From a virus, in IMG/VR virus record IMGVR_UViG_3300044796_000229, positions 1 through 64,000 of that record: a stretch of DNA of 64,000 nucleotides; one strand, written 5' to 3'. Below the pieces are notes generated by a model. That model saw nothing but the letters and a program-made list of their open reading frames with translations. It was not told the DNA's origin and did not search any database. Below, in pieces: positions 7,802 to 15,227 of the stretch. Position numbers and translations under genes: made by a program. Numbering within the stretch: the first letter of the stretch is position 1; each line of letters starts with the position of its first letter.

Positions 7802-9103
7802 ATGTCAAAGATCATTCGCACTCCATCACGCGCCAAAGGCGGCATTACCGATGCTGAAAAAGCGGCAATGGCTGCACATTCCAGGCTCTGGATTGAGCGC
7901 GCTTTTCGCACTGCACCGATTGAACCGGACAAGATCATCCCGGCCATTGAAGGCATCTATGCCGCTGCAGGATTGAAAAAACCGCGCATTGTAATTGTGC
8001 CGTCTCCGATGGTCATGGCGTTTGCTTATGGTGCGTCGGCGGCGATCTGGTGCGAACGACAGGCCAAAATGCTTTCGGACAGCGCCACGTACAGCGCCAC
8101 GGACATCGCCACGTACAGCGCCACGCGCAGCGCCACGCACAGCGCCACGGACAGCGCCACGCGCAGCGCCACGCACAGCGCCACGGACAGCGCCACGCGC
8201 AGCGCCACGGACAGCGCCACGCACAGCGCCACGTACAGCGCCACGTACAGCGCCACGCACAGCGCCACGGACAGCGCCACGCGCAGCGCCACGTACAGCG
8301 CCACGGACAGCGCCACGCGCAGCGCCACGGACAGCGCCACGGACAGCGCCACGCGCAGCGCCACGGACAGCGCCACGCGCAGCGCCACGCGCTTGGCGAT
8401 ACCAGAAAAAGGCGCAGCATCGGCCTGCCAAGAAATGGCCGGTAAATTCGGACTCGAATGCGCAATGCGCTGGAATAATGTCTATCAGGGCGGCAATATG
8501 TGGGCGCCGTGGGAATGCTATCTTTCAGCAGCGCGTGACATTCTTAAATTAGACCTGCCATCTCACACTGCTTATGCGCATTGGGAGCAGGCTGCGATCC
8601 ATGGTGGGTTCCGCGTCATGCATCCAGAATTCTGCATGGTCAGCGATTTTCCCGAAGTGTTTAAAGTTGACGATCAGAATCTCCCGCATTGCGAGGATGG
8701 ACCATCGCATCGCTGGCGCGACGGTTGGAGCCTCTATCATTGGCACGGCGTGCGCATTCCCACTGAATGGATTGAGAACAAGGCTGGCCTGACAGCTAAG
8801 ACGGCGCTGACATGGGCGAACGTTGAGCAACGTCGCGCGGCCTGTGAATTAGTCGGGTGGGACCGCATCTTGTCGGAACTGAAATCCAAAACTATTGATC
8901 GTGACGAAGATCCGATGATTGGCGAGCTTGTCGAAGTTACGCTTCCGGACATCGGAAAAGAGAAGTTTTTACGTGTAGTTTGTGGCACAGGCCGAAAATT
9001 CGCCTTACCTGTTCCTCCCCAGATGAAGACCGCGCTGGAAGCGAACGCATGGTCCTACGCGGTCGATACCAAAGTGATTCGCTCTCTGGAGGCGCGTACT
9101 TGA
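7802..9103 (+). CDS. DUF6745-like protein with SATx repeat insert
   Basis: GGAG precedes the ATG. The 433-residue protein has an ordinary N-terminal part (residues 1-93), a block of 26 tetrapeptides Ser-Ala-Thr-x (residues 94-197) and an ordinary C-terminal part with LPHCEDGPSHRWRDGWSLYHWHG, which resembles DUF6745. The variable fourth residue is Tyr, Asp, Arg or His. The function is unknown. The repeat sits between conserved parts and remains in frame because each unit is 12 bases. It ends in a TGATG overlap with the HNH gene. Confidence 0.7.
   Translation: MSKIIRTPSRAKGGITDAEKAAMAAHSRLWIERAFRTAPIEPDKIIPAIEGIYAAAGLKKPRIVIVPSPMVMAFAYGASAAIWCERQAKMLSDSATYSATDIATYSATRSATHSATDSATRSATHSATDSATRSATDSATHSATYSATYSATHSATDSATRSATYSATDSATRSATDSATDSATRSATDSATRSATRLAIPEKGAASACQEMAGKFGLECAMRWNNVYQGGNMWAPWECYLSAARDILKLDLPSHTAYAHWEQAAIHGGFRVMHPEFCMVSDFPEVFKVDDQNLPHCEDGPSHRWRDGWSLYHWHGVRIPTEWIENKAGLTAKTALTWANVEQRRAACELVGWDRILSELKSKTIDRDEDPMIGELVEVTLPDIGKEKFLRVVCGTGRKFALPVPPQMKTALEANAWSYAVDTKVIRSLEART
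8081..8392 (+). repeat. 12-base tandem repeat array, 26 units
   Basis: The unit is AGCGCCACG followed by one variable codon: TAC, GAC, CAC or CGC. Only unit 3 departs from this in its fixed part (Ser to Ile). Unit order by residue begins Y, D, Y, R, H, D, R, H, D, R. All variable codons end in C and differ only at their first two bases. Confidence 0.95.
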
Positions 9104-9918
9104 TGAGCACCAAGGGTATCTGCAGCCCCATTTTGGAAAGACTTGAGAGCCGCCTCGACAAATCTACGCCCAACGGATGTTGGGAGTGGATAGGCTGGAG
9201 ACACGAACAAGGTTATGGGCGAATCCGCGCTCACGGTTCTGGGGAAAGTAAGTTTCTCAGGACGCATCGGGTCTCTTGGGAAATTCACAAGGGGCCAATT
9301 CCGGCCGGAATGGATGTGCTGCATCGGTGTGATAATCCGCCGTGCTGCAATCCGGCACACCTATTTTTCGGAACGGATTTGAACAACATGCAAGACATGG
9401 CCGCAAAGGGGCGCGGCTATAGCCACAACAAGTTCAAAACGCACTGTCCGCAAGGGCATCCTTATTCTGGCGACAATCTATATGTCGAAAGAAACAGCGG
9501 GACGCGCCGCTGCCTCATCTGCAAACGCGCCAAAGACAAACGCCGCATCAAACCCACGGAGAAATCTATGACCAAAATAATGACCGACAGACCAATGGCC
9601 CAAGGCGACATGCTCATCATTCCTATCGTTTCAATGCCGGCAAACGTGAAAGCCGCAACAGCCGATGGTGGTTACTACATCGTGGCACACAGCGAAACCG
9701 GTCACCACCATGTGATCGAAAAGCGCCGTGCTGAAGTTTTCGAATCCGCAGACGATCAATTCGTCGCCTATATCCGCACGCTCGGTGACGGCGCGGACAT
9801 CGAGCACAAGCGCGACTTTCATACTCACGAAACGGTTCATCTCCCGCCGAACCAAAACTTCGAAATCCGCCGGCAACGCGAATATGTGCCGGAAGGGTTT
9901 CGTCGCGCGCAGGATTGA
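9103..9918 (+). CDS. HNH endonuclease fused to a small phage protein
   Basis: The start at 9103 overlaps the previous stop. Residues 1-155 are an HNH nuclease of the homing type: HRVSWEIHKGPIP, then LHRCDNPPCCNPAHLFFG (the core H-N-H with its zinc cysteines) and a second zinc knuckle CPQGH...CLICKRAK. Without a stop codon the frame continues into MTKIMTDRPMAQGD and a 117-residue protein ending FRRAQD. ATG 9568, with GGAGA just upstream, can start that second protein alone. The nuclease would nick or cut DNA to spread its own gene. Whether a fusion is made, two proteins, or both is open. Confidence 0.75.
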   Translation: MSTKGICSPILERLESRLDKSTPNGCWEWIGWRHEQGYGRIRAHGSGESKFLRTHRVSWEIHKGPIPAGMDVLHRCDNPPCCNPAHLFFGTDLNNMQDMAAKGRGYSHNKFKTHCPQGHPYSGDNLYVERNSGTRRCLICKRAKDKRRIKPTEKSMTKIMTDRPMAQGDMLIIPIVSMPANVKAATADGGYYIVAHSETGHHHVIEKRRAEVFESADDQFVAYIRTLGDGADIEHKRDFHTHETVHLPPNQNFEIRRQREYVPEGFRRAQD

Positions 9919-9925
9919 GCGAAGA

Positions 9926-10177
9926 GTGACCCTCGGTGAATATCTGAAACTCGGCCGCCAAATCAAAAAACTGTCCCTGCGCGATCTGGAGAAAAAGACC
10001 GGCGTTTCAAACGCTTTGCTTTCGCAATGGGAAACGGATGAAGGACGCGCGATCAAAGGCGGATTCGCCAGAATAGCAAAGGTGGCCGATGTCTTGGGTC
10101 TCTCGATTGCAAAATGCGTCGAACTTGCTCTTGCAGAATATGAAAAGGATGGCGCCGATGCTCCCACCGAAATGTAA
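9926..10177 (+). CDS. XRE-type helix-turn-helix regulator
   Basis: The chosen start is GTG 9926. The 83-residue product has a clear HTH: LSLRDLEKKTGVSNALLSQWE (about residues 16-36), followed by FARIAKVADVLGLS. It is a DNA-binding regulator of the Cro/CI type. Targets are unknown. The 3' end overlaps the start of the next small gene. Confidence 0.75.
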   Translation: MTLGEYLKLGRQIKKLSLRDLEKKTGVSNALLSQWETDEGRAIKGGFARIAKVADVLGLSIAKCVELALAEYEKDGADAPTEM

Positions 10178-10373
10178 ATTGTGCGGAACCCAGCATTGGG
10201 TTCGCGTGTGTCCAAAGCCGAAAACAGATGTCGCCCTTGCGCGTGTAAAAGAGATCGAGGCGCGTCCGGTAAAGGTGAGCGAGAAGGCAACGGCGAAGAA
10301 ATCCAAAAAGGCCGCGCGCGTGAAAACCAAAACCGCGAAGCGCAAGAAACAGGCGAAGAGGATTGAGCTGTGA
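10149..10373 (+). CDS. Zinc-knuckle protein with Lys/Ala-rich tail
   Basis: ATG 10149 is chosen (10158 is an alternative). The N-terminus holds CKLCGTQHWVRVC, a short cysteine/histidine knuckle, and the C-terminal half is lysine- and alanine-rich (AKKSKKAARVKTKTAKRKK), like histone H1-type tails. Nucleic-acid binding is likely but not shown. It is translationally coupled to the next gene, whose GTG overlaps its stop. Confidence 0.6.
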   Translation: MAPMLPPKCKLCGTQHWVRVCPKPKTDVALARVKEIEARPVKVSEKATAKKSKKAARVKTKTAKRKKQAKRIEL

Positions 10374-10825
10374 CCGCTGCTGTTCTCGATTTTAAGGCGA
10401 TCAAAGCCCGACTGGATGAGATCCAAAAGGCATCGATTGAGCAGAAATCGTCCATCGTCAACATTACGGTTTCCGTCACGCCCGAATCAAAAGAGGATTA
10501 TCAGCCAATTTTACAAGAACAAATGCGTGAAGCATGGATGTCCTTGGCTGCTCGACACGGAGTTTCGGAACCATGGGTGTCGGGGTTTATTGATGCGCAG
10601 TGGACTTCTTATCAAAATATGACGGCACACATCGAAACCATGATGCCCGTCAGTTCAACATCAGGAACACACGTCGCATTTTTGGAAGACGACGCCTCAT
10701 TACGAACTCGCTTTCTCGACACTAATCCGCCAGCCAAATACGCGCATGATGCGGAAGTCGCGTCAGGTCTTGCGCTTGACGCGATTCTGGGGCCGTTTGG
10801 GATTTTGCGGAGGGGATTCGTATAA
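10370..10825 (+). CDS. Hypothetical protein
   Basis: This gene starts at a GTG overlapping the upstream stop and encodes 151 residues. There is a predicted helical N-terminus and a Gly-rich C-terminus (LGPFGILRRG). No family is recognised. It is the last rightward gene before the opposing operon. Confidence 0.5.
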   Translation: MTAAVLDFKAIKARLDEIQKASIEQKSSIVNITVSVTPESKEDYQPILQEQMREAWMSLAARHGVSEPWVSGFIDAQWTSYQNMTAHIETMMPVSSTSGTHVAFLEDDASLRTRFLDTNPPAKYAHDAEVASGLALDAILGPFGILRRGFV

Positions 10826-10834
10826 AAACGGGCG

Positions 10835-10993
10835 TCACCATTCTCGGCTTTTAGCGATGGCAACCGCAATAATAAAAACCGCGAGCGGAAGCGCAAACTT
10901 CACGATAAACGCTATCCCGACAATCACCGCAATGAATATCCCGATCCACCCGAACATCAGGAAGAAGAGGATTAGAAAAAGCAACGTTCTCAT
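10835..10993 (-). CDS. Small two-segment membrane protein
   Basis: A 52-residue protein was read directly on the minus strand. It begins MRTLLFLILFFLMFGWIG and contains a second hydrophobic run (AFIVKFALPLAVFIIAVAI), ending SREW. Two membrane segments are likely. Its ATG overlaps the stop of the preceding small reading frame, so it is the last gene of the leftward 13.7-10.8 kb operon. The function is unknown; a holin-like or envelope-acting moron protein is possible. Confidence 0.65.
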   Translation of the reverse strand: MRTLLFLILFFLMFGWIGIFIAVIVGIAFIVKFALPLAVFIIAVAIAKSREW

Positions 10994-11218
10994 GCGTTGT
11001 CGCCTGCGATGTAAAGTTGGCCTTTGCGTTTCACCTTCCCGCTTTGCAGCAGAATATCCATCAGCTTTTCAAATTGCGCATAGGTGCAGCCATGTGCCAT
11101 GAGCCCCCGCATAGATTGTGCCGCCTGGTATTCCCAGCGGTCCCGCTTCCTTGACAGCCGCGACGATGGAAAGCCCGATCAATGCGACGGCCTGCAGCTT
11201 TTGATCGTCCGTGGTCAT
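10990..11218 (-). pseudogene. Small conserved phage gene split by a one-base shift
   Basis: Frame one (11218 to a stop at 11069) begins MTTDDQKLQAVALIGLSI and runs to GGTIYAG. The frame offset by one then continues LMAHGCTYAQFEKLMDILLQ and ends IAGDNA at 10990. Joined, they form one coherent protein of about 75 residues. The junction is a run of five G on the coding strand (11104-11108), where one G fewer would restore a single frame. The downstream part has its own ATGs (11112, 11100). It may be a real mutation, a sequencing indel or a programmed +1 shift. Confidence 0.7.
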
Positions 11219-11433
11219 TCCGGGATCTCCCGAATCCGAAGCCCATAAAGGCTGGAGAACTGCATGATGGCGAGACTAGCGGTCGCTTCGTCCGGAAACC
11301 GAATCGCTTGCGCTATCTTTCCTTCCAGAACGTATTGCGCTCGGCGCCGCTGCGTTTTGGCGAGGCACACGTAGAGCATGATGCCTGGATGAGTGGGCGG
11401 CGTCTCTGCGATGAAATAGCCTGCCATCGTCAA
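11215..11433 (-). CDS. Small hypothetical protein
   Basis: This 72-residue product has no recognised domain (features: MTMAGYFIAETPP, then EGKIAQAIRFPDEATAS). The 4-base overlaps at both ends with its neighbours support it as a real member of the leftward operon. Confidence 0.5.
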   Translation of the reverse strand: MTMAGYFIAETPPTHPGIMLYVCLAKTQRRRAQYVLEGKIAQAIRFPDEATASLAIMQFSSLYGLRIREIPE

Positions 11434-11639
11434 AGGCTGTGGAGAGCGCGGCGGATTCGTACTGATAGCCGCGCATGACGCTCTAGGTAGGCATTTGCGG
11501 CAGCTTCGCGCGCCGGCAGATCGTCTCCAAAGACTGCCGACAGATTGCCGAAGCTGTAGGCCATAACATCGGCATTCGTGGCACTTATCCGCCCTGTGGG
11601 GCAGAGATTGGCCGGCCGCAGATGAAGTTTGATCGTCAT
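11430..11639 (-). CDS. Small hypothetical protein
   Basis: The 69-residue product has an Ala-rich helical C-terminus (AREAAANAYLERHARLS). The function is unknown. Short overlaps with both neighbours indicate translational coupling. Confidence 0.5.
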   Translation of the reverse strand: MTIKLHLRPANLCPTGRISATNADVMAYSFGNLSAVFGDDLPAREAAANAYLERHARLSVRIRRALHSL

Positions 11640-11932
11640 GTCCGGGCTCCCCGTATGGCGCGTTTCAGCCCTCGGATTGCTTCCGTCAGATCCGCATCGC
11701 CCTTCACCGATAGAGCGAAAGTCTCGAGCTGGTCGATCGCTAGACGTCCAGCGTCGAGCAATGCGGGCTGGGAGTTGAACCGGCGGACGAAAGCTTTGGC
11801 CTTGCGGCGTTCAGCTTTATCTTGGCAGCGGCCAAAATTTACCGTTGCGGCGTTATGGGATTCTCCCGGCAGCGTGGCCACGGTATAATCTTGGCCCATA
11901 TAGAGCGTTAAATCCGTTTTGCGCGTCCCCAT
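11636..11932 (-). CDS. Hypothetical protein
   Basis: Start 11932 is preferred because it overlaps the lipoprotein stop by one base (TGATG); the frame itself extends upstream to 12040. The 98-residue product has a basic helical middle (CQDKAERRKAKAFVRRFN) and a helical end. No family is recognised. Confidence 0.55.
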   Translation of the reverse strand: MGTRKTDLTLYMGQDYTVATLPGESHNAATVNFGRCQDKAERRKAKAFVRRFNSQPALLDAGRLAIDQLETFALSVKGDADLTEAIRGLKRAIRGART

Positions 11933-12129
11933 CACCAGCCCCATCCCGCACCCGGATACCGCTGGTCGAGAAGTTTCCCCGTCAGCGCATGGCAATAGGC
12001 AGCGTTTGACGGTTTCGTGGCTTCGTCGAAACTGGAACACCGTGGATTGTTTGTCGGGGTGTAAGCGAATTGTGTGCCACAGCCAGTAAGGGCCAGAAGG
12101 CCAAAAATGGCGAAAGCGCGCGTTCTCAT
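11932..12129 (-). CDS. Small lipoprotein
   Basis: The 65-residue product starts MRTRAFAIFGLLALTGCGTQ, a type II signal peptide with lipobox LTGC (Cys at about residue 17). After lipidation about 49 residues would face the periplasm. It may alter the host envelope as a moron protein or act in lysis. It overlaps the Cys-rich repeat gene by 4 bases. Confidence 0.7.
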   Translation of the reverse strand: MRTRAFAIFGLLALTGCGTQFAYTPTNNPRCSSFDEATKPSNAAYCHALTGKLLDQRYPGAGWGW

Positions 12130-13076
12130 GTGCGTTCCGCCAGCGCCTTCATGTCGGCGAGTGCATCTTCGTTCTGGTCGTAGAACCGGCCCGGATTGAT
12201 CTTGAAACCCGGTGCGCTGGCGTCATAGATCATCATGGCGGCAAGCGGCGTGTTGTAGAACGCCTCCAGATCGCGACCCGCTTGGCCTGCCAGCGTCACG
12301 GCCCATCCAGCACGGCAATGCGTATTCTCGCATTTGTGCCACCTTCTCATGTCGAGAGCGCCCGGAGCCGACACAGCGGCATAGATCGTTTTGTGAATGT
12401 CGGGGATGACCGGAACTGGCGGAGGGCCAAGCCTACGCAGCGCTTCGCCTTTTGCAGGCGGAATGGCCTGGATGTTTTCCTTGTCGTCAGCCCATGCCAG
12501 ATTGGAGCAGTCCGAGCAGCGCGAGCAGCGCGAGCAGCGCGAGCAGCCCGAGCAGTCCGAGCAGTCCGAGCAGCGCGAGCAGCGCGAGCAGCCCGAGCAG
12601 TCCGAGCAGTCCGAGCAGCCCGAGCAGCGCGAGCAGTCCGAGCAGCCCGAGCAGCGCGAGCAGCGCGAGCAGCCCGAGCAGCCCGAGCAGCGCGAGCAGC
12701 GCGAGCAGTCCGAGCAGTCCGAGCAGTCCGAGCAGTCCGAGCAGCCCGAGCAGCGCGAGCAGCCCGAGCAGTCCGAGCAGCCCGAGCAGCGCGAGCAGTC
12801 CGAGCAGTCCGAGCAGCCCGAGCAGTCCGAGCAGTCCGAGCAGCGCGAGCAGCGCGAGCAGCGCGAGCAGCGCGAGCAGTCCGAGCAGTCCGAGCAGTCC
12901 GAGCAGCCCGAGCAGCGCGAGCAGTCCGAGCAGTCCGAGCAGCCCGAGCAGCGCGAGCAGTTGGTGCAATTCTTACAGTTTTTCAGGCTGTCTAGCGCCG
13001 CCTGCGCGGCTTCGAGCGAGCCAAAATATTCAACCGAACAGCGATTGCCGTTCGCATCTGTGAGCCAAGTTATCAT
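12126..13076 (-). CDS. Protein with 51 Cys-Ser-x tripeptide repeats
   Basis: AAGGA precedes the ATG at 13076. The 316-residue protein has an N-terminal 39 residues (MITWLTDANGNRCSVEYFGS start), a solid block of 51 Cys-Ser-x units (residues 40-192) and a 124-residue C-terminal domain with CENTHCRAGWAVTLAG and FYDQNEDALADMKALAE. That C-terminal domain resembles a stand-alone protein of alphaproteobacterial phages. The variable residue is Asp, Arg or Gly. More than 50 cysteines spaced every three residues could bind metal ions, form disulfides or stack along one face of a repeat fold. No function is known. Confidence 0.75.
   Translation of the reverse strand: MITWLTDANGNRCSVEYFGSLEAAQAALDSLKNCKNCTNCSRCSGCSDCSDCSRCSGCSDCSDCSDCSRCSRCSRCSRCSDCSDCSGCSDCSDCSRCSGCSDCSGCSRCSGCSDCSDCSDCSDCSRCSRCSGCSGCSRCSRCSGCSDCSRCSGCSDCSDCSGCSRCSRCSDCSDCSGCSRCSRCSRCSDCSNLAWADDKENIQAIPPAKGEALRRLGPPPVPVIPDIHKTIYAAVSAPGALDMRRWHKCENTHCRAGWAVTLAGQAGRDLEAFYNTPLAAMMIYDASAPGFKINPGRFYDQNEDALADMKALAERT
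12501..12959 (-). repeat. 9-base tandem repeat array, 51 units
   Basis: On the coding strand each unit is TGCTCG plus one codon chosen from GAC, CGC or GGC (Asp, Arg, Gly); the final unit is Cys-Ser-Asn. The first six bases are essentially invariant while the third codon varies irregularly. A flanking CKNCTN suggests that the array grew from an older Cys-x-x motif. Confidence 0.95.
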
Positions 13077-13115
13077 TTCAGTAGTCCTTTTCTTTGGTTT
13101 AGGGGGGCAGAGAAG

Positions 13116-13451
13116 CTAAGCCGTTTTTTTGTGCAGCGCGGGCGTGCAGGAAGGCATTGGTGGCCCTCTAACTTTCCGCCCGTGCGATACGGCTGCGACA
13201 ACTTCAAGCCAAGGTCCAAGTGGGCCGCTGTTTTCAGTCCGCAACCCCGCATTCGCTAGGCTTTTGATGTTTCCAGCCGTCGTTTTAAGCGCGGCAAGAA
13301 GCACCTTTTTCTCGGCATACAAGGCGTCAACTTGACGAAGGCGGTCTTGGTAAAGCTCGTCAAGGCGAGCGTAGCCTTCTTCCGGGGTGTCCCCGAAGCG
13401 GCTCCAATTGGGAGCCGCCGGGTTCTTGGAACGGTTCGGGTGGTTGATCAT
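13116..13451 (-). CDS. Hypothetical coiled-coil-type protein
   Basis: Start 13451 (MINHPNRSKN) is preferred within a longer open frame. The 111-residue product has a charged helical middle (YARLDELYQDRLRQVDALYAE) and a Gly/Pro-rich end. No family is recognised. Confidence 0.5.
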   Translation of the reverse strand: MINHPNRSKNPAAPNWSRFGDTPEEGYARLDELYQDRLRQVDALYAEKKVLLAALKTTAGNIKSLANAGLRTENSGPLGPWLEVVAAVSHGRKVRGPPMPSCTPALHKKTA

Positions 13452-13452
13452 G

Positions 13453-13662
13453 TTACACCCACGCCCATCCGCCCTGATCGGGATCATATTTCTCGCCAGT
13501 TGCTTCTTCTCGGCTCCAAGAACGTCCGCGCTCTGGATCCATAATCCAGCCGTGTCGGTATTCGGGAACAACGATTTCGACGGCCGGGCCATTATGGAAG
13601 TCTTCCTCGATCATCGCGGCAGTGACTTTTGCGAAGAGGGCGGCGGCCTGTTCTTTGGTCAT
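13453..13662 (-). CDS. Small hypothetical protein
   Basis: ATG 13662 has GGAGA upstream. The 69-residue product begins MTKEQAAALFAKVTAAMI and ends with an acidic, Trp-containing tail (DPDQGGWAWV). It is the first gene of the leftward operon that includes the Cys-repeat protein. Confidence 0.55.
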   Translation of the reverse strand: MTKEQAAALFAKVTAAMIEEDFHNGPAVEIVVPEYRHGWIMDPERGRSWSREEATGEKYDPDQGGWAWV

Positions 13663-13717
13663 TTCTGGTCTCCGGCCCCTGAAACCGCCGAGGCGCGCGG
13701 TATTTACCTGAGAGAGT

Positions 13718-13723
13718 ATTATA
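13718..13723 (-). promoter_or_regulatory. Candidate -10 box for the leftward operon
   Basis: The minus strand reads TATAAT at 13723-13718, 56 bases upstream of the first start codon. The -35 region (about 13741-13746, CGCTTT) is weak, so activation or an extended -10 would be needed. Confidence 0.4.
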
Positions 13724-13845
13724 CAAGGTTTTACCAAAGTAAAGCGAACAAACTGGCGGAAACTATGGGTTTTCTAAAATAATTTGCACAATAAAATGCC
13801 GGTGGCTGGTAATTCTCCGAATTTCTCCCGGTATAATTCTGGCGC

Positions 13846-14097
13846 ATGTCGATTATCCACTTTCCATCCATCGCAAAATCGGATAATATTAAGTTCTGGG
13901 TGGCAGAGGGGTGTCCCTCTGATGATTATGAAACGGAGATCAGTGAAGCTTCACTCCTTCGCGACATGATTTTTCGCTGGTTCGAATCCAGGCCACCCGC
14001 TACGTTCCACGTGAAACATTTGTTCCCCATTGCTTTCATCGGTGACCGATATAAGTTTTGCCCCGATGCAGCGGCGGTGAAGGAACCGCAGGCATAG
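13846..14097 (+). CDS. Doubtful small protein
   Basis: An open frame of 83 residues begins MSIIHFPSIAKSDN. A perfect TATAAT (13832-13837) lies only 9 bases before the ATG, which would give a leaderless transcript. The frame also covers a stretch with a T-arm-like sequence (13976-13992), so it may not be coding. Confidence 0.3.
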   Translation: MSIIHFPSIAKSDNIKFWVAEGCPSDDYETEISEASLLRDMIFRWFESRPPATFHVKHLFPIAFIGDRYKFCPDAAAVKEPQA

Positions 14098-14281
14098 GCT
14101 GAAGTCAGGGGATTTTTACGGTCGCCGCCAGTCAGCACGGATGAAGCATCGGGCTACGGCTTGTACGGTGTGGACGAAACTGACAACGACCGCCCCAGTT
14201 GGTATCGAACCCAACCTGCATCGCTTGCCAATCCCCTCCCGCCATGCATAATATACTTTGCATAACCGCACGGAGCCTTCC

Positions 14282-14479
14282 ATGCCCGCTCGCCCCTCCA
14301 ATACGTATCGCGCAGCCCGAAAACGCATCGCAAAGGCGAACCACATCCTCTGGCGGTATATCCCGCTGATTCCGAAGGGCGGCACCGATCATGCCAAAGC
14401 ATTTGACGTCGCCCAGCCTATTCCGAAAGTGTCGGCGGCCGGTCGCGTGACGTTCATCAAACGGGTGGCGATTCCGTGA
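14282..14479 (+). CDS. Small basic protein
   Basis: GGAG lies seven bases before ATG 14282. The 65-residue product is basic (TYRAARKRIAKANHILWRY) with a proline-rich middle. Nucleic-acid binding is possible. No family is recognised. Confidence 0.45.
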   Translation: MPARPSNTYRAARKRIAKANHILWRYIPLIPKGGTDHAKAFDVAQPIPKVSAAGRVTFIKRVAIP

Positions 14480-14519
14480 AGACGGGTGCCAAAGAAAGCA
14501 AAGCAAAAAAAGATACCCG

Positions 14520-14699
14520 ATGAAACTGAAGCTGCTTGATTGGGTTTTTATAGGTGTTCTGTCATCTACAGGCCCGTTACCTGGAGCGTTTTTAGCCGGA
14601 TATGGTCTCAACAACCTGGGAGTGGTTTGGCTAACTTGGTCCGTGTTCGGTGGCGGAATGTTTTTATGGGCAATTTGGTGCTGGGAAAAGGAAAAATGA
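14520..14699 (+). CDS. Small membrane protein
   Basis: A 59-residue protein was read from the bases. It begins MKLKLLDWVFIGVLSSTGPL and ends CWEKEK, with two hydrophobic stretches (about residues 8-28 and 33-52). The GXXXG-like glycine content and short loop suit a small holin-like or inner-membrane protein. The function is unknown. Confidence 0.6.
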   Translation: MKLKLLDWVFIGVLSSTGPLPGAFLAGYGLNNLGVVWLTWSVFGGGMFLWAIWCWEKEK

Positions 14700-14715
14700 G
14701 CCGGTGCATCCAGCC

Positions 14716-15045
14716 ATGACCGCGGCCGAACACTTAGCCATCGTGATCGGCGATGCCGTCGAAAAGGCTTGTATTCAGCCTGTCGGACCGCCACGTTTGC
14801 CATCGGTTGATGCTTTGACCGCCATGGTGATGAAGGCGATTCCAGAGCCGAACATCGAAGACCATATTGCGGTTACGCTTGAGCCTGATTCCTCAAATCC
14901 GCAGGCGGTAATTGCGGTCCTGAACCCGTTGACGCGGCACGGCTACGAGGTGCTGCGCAAGATGTTTCCTGATCTGCCACCGCCTGTCGAAACCATCACC
15001 ATTGATCTCATTGTCACGCCGGATGGAGAGGTAAGAAGTGCATGA
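14716..15045 (+). CDS. Hypothetical protein
   Basis: ATG 14716 is chosen; GTG 14704 is an alternative. The 109-residue product starts MTAAEHLAIVIGDAVEKA and ends in a beta strand pair (ETITIDLIVTPDGEV). It overlaps the next gene by 4 bases. No family is recognised. Confidence 0.5.
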   Translation: MTAAEHLAIVIGDAVEKACIQPVGPPRLPSVDALTAMVMKAIPEPNIEDHIAVTLEPDSSNPQAVIAVLNPLTRHGYEVLRKMFPDLPPPVETITIDLIVTPDGEVRSA

Positions 15046-15227
15046 AAAACTTAACACTCGACAAAAGCATGGAAGGATACAGCGGGCGTATTCCCGGAAA
15101 TTTTGTTCTTTCAGGACAAATCGTCATTGAAAACGGAATCCCACATTTCGAATGCGAACCCTTCGATTATGTCCTGCATCGGGAAGTGCGAGACGGGGTC
15201 GAACGCTTCTGGCTTACCTGCAAATGA
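15042..15227 (+). CDS. Small hypothetical protein
   Basis: The 61-residue product (MKNLTLDKSMEGYSG start, GVERFWLTC end) is coupled by overlap to the gene before it. It has no recognisable domain. An 18-codon frame follows at 15224 but cannot be supported as a gene. Confidence 0.45.
   Translation: MKNLTLDKSMEGYSGRIPGNFVLSGQIVIENGIPHFECEPFDYVLHREVRDGVERFWLTCK

Noticed and set aside
8013-8465. Frames over the SATx array encoding RTAPRTAP, QRHGQRH or minus-strand VALSVAL and AVRGAVRG repeats
   Set aside because: They are shadows of the 12-base repeat. Only the 7802-9103 frame continues into conserved-looking parts on both sides.
8081-12959. CRISPR array or diversity-generating retroelement as an explanation for the repeat arrays
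   Set aside because: The units are 9 or 12 bases with no spacers, both arrays are coding, and no reverse transcriptase, template repeat or Cas gene was seen.
12397-13119. Long plus-strand frames over the Cys-repeat array rich in EQREQS, ARAVRA or SSPSS repeats
   Set aside because: They are the other reading frames of the 9-base repeat. The minus-strand frame has the ribosome-binding site, ordinary flanking domains and operon overlaps.
13897-13999. tRNA-like sequence on the plus strand with a consensus T-arm (GGTTCGAATCC) and a matching acceptor stem
   Set aside because: The D- and anticodon arms do not form; instead there are tight hairpins (AGAGGG-GTGT-CCCTCT and AGTGAAGCTTCACT). It may be a decayed tRNA but cannot be called one.
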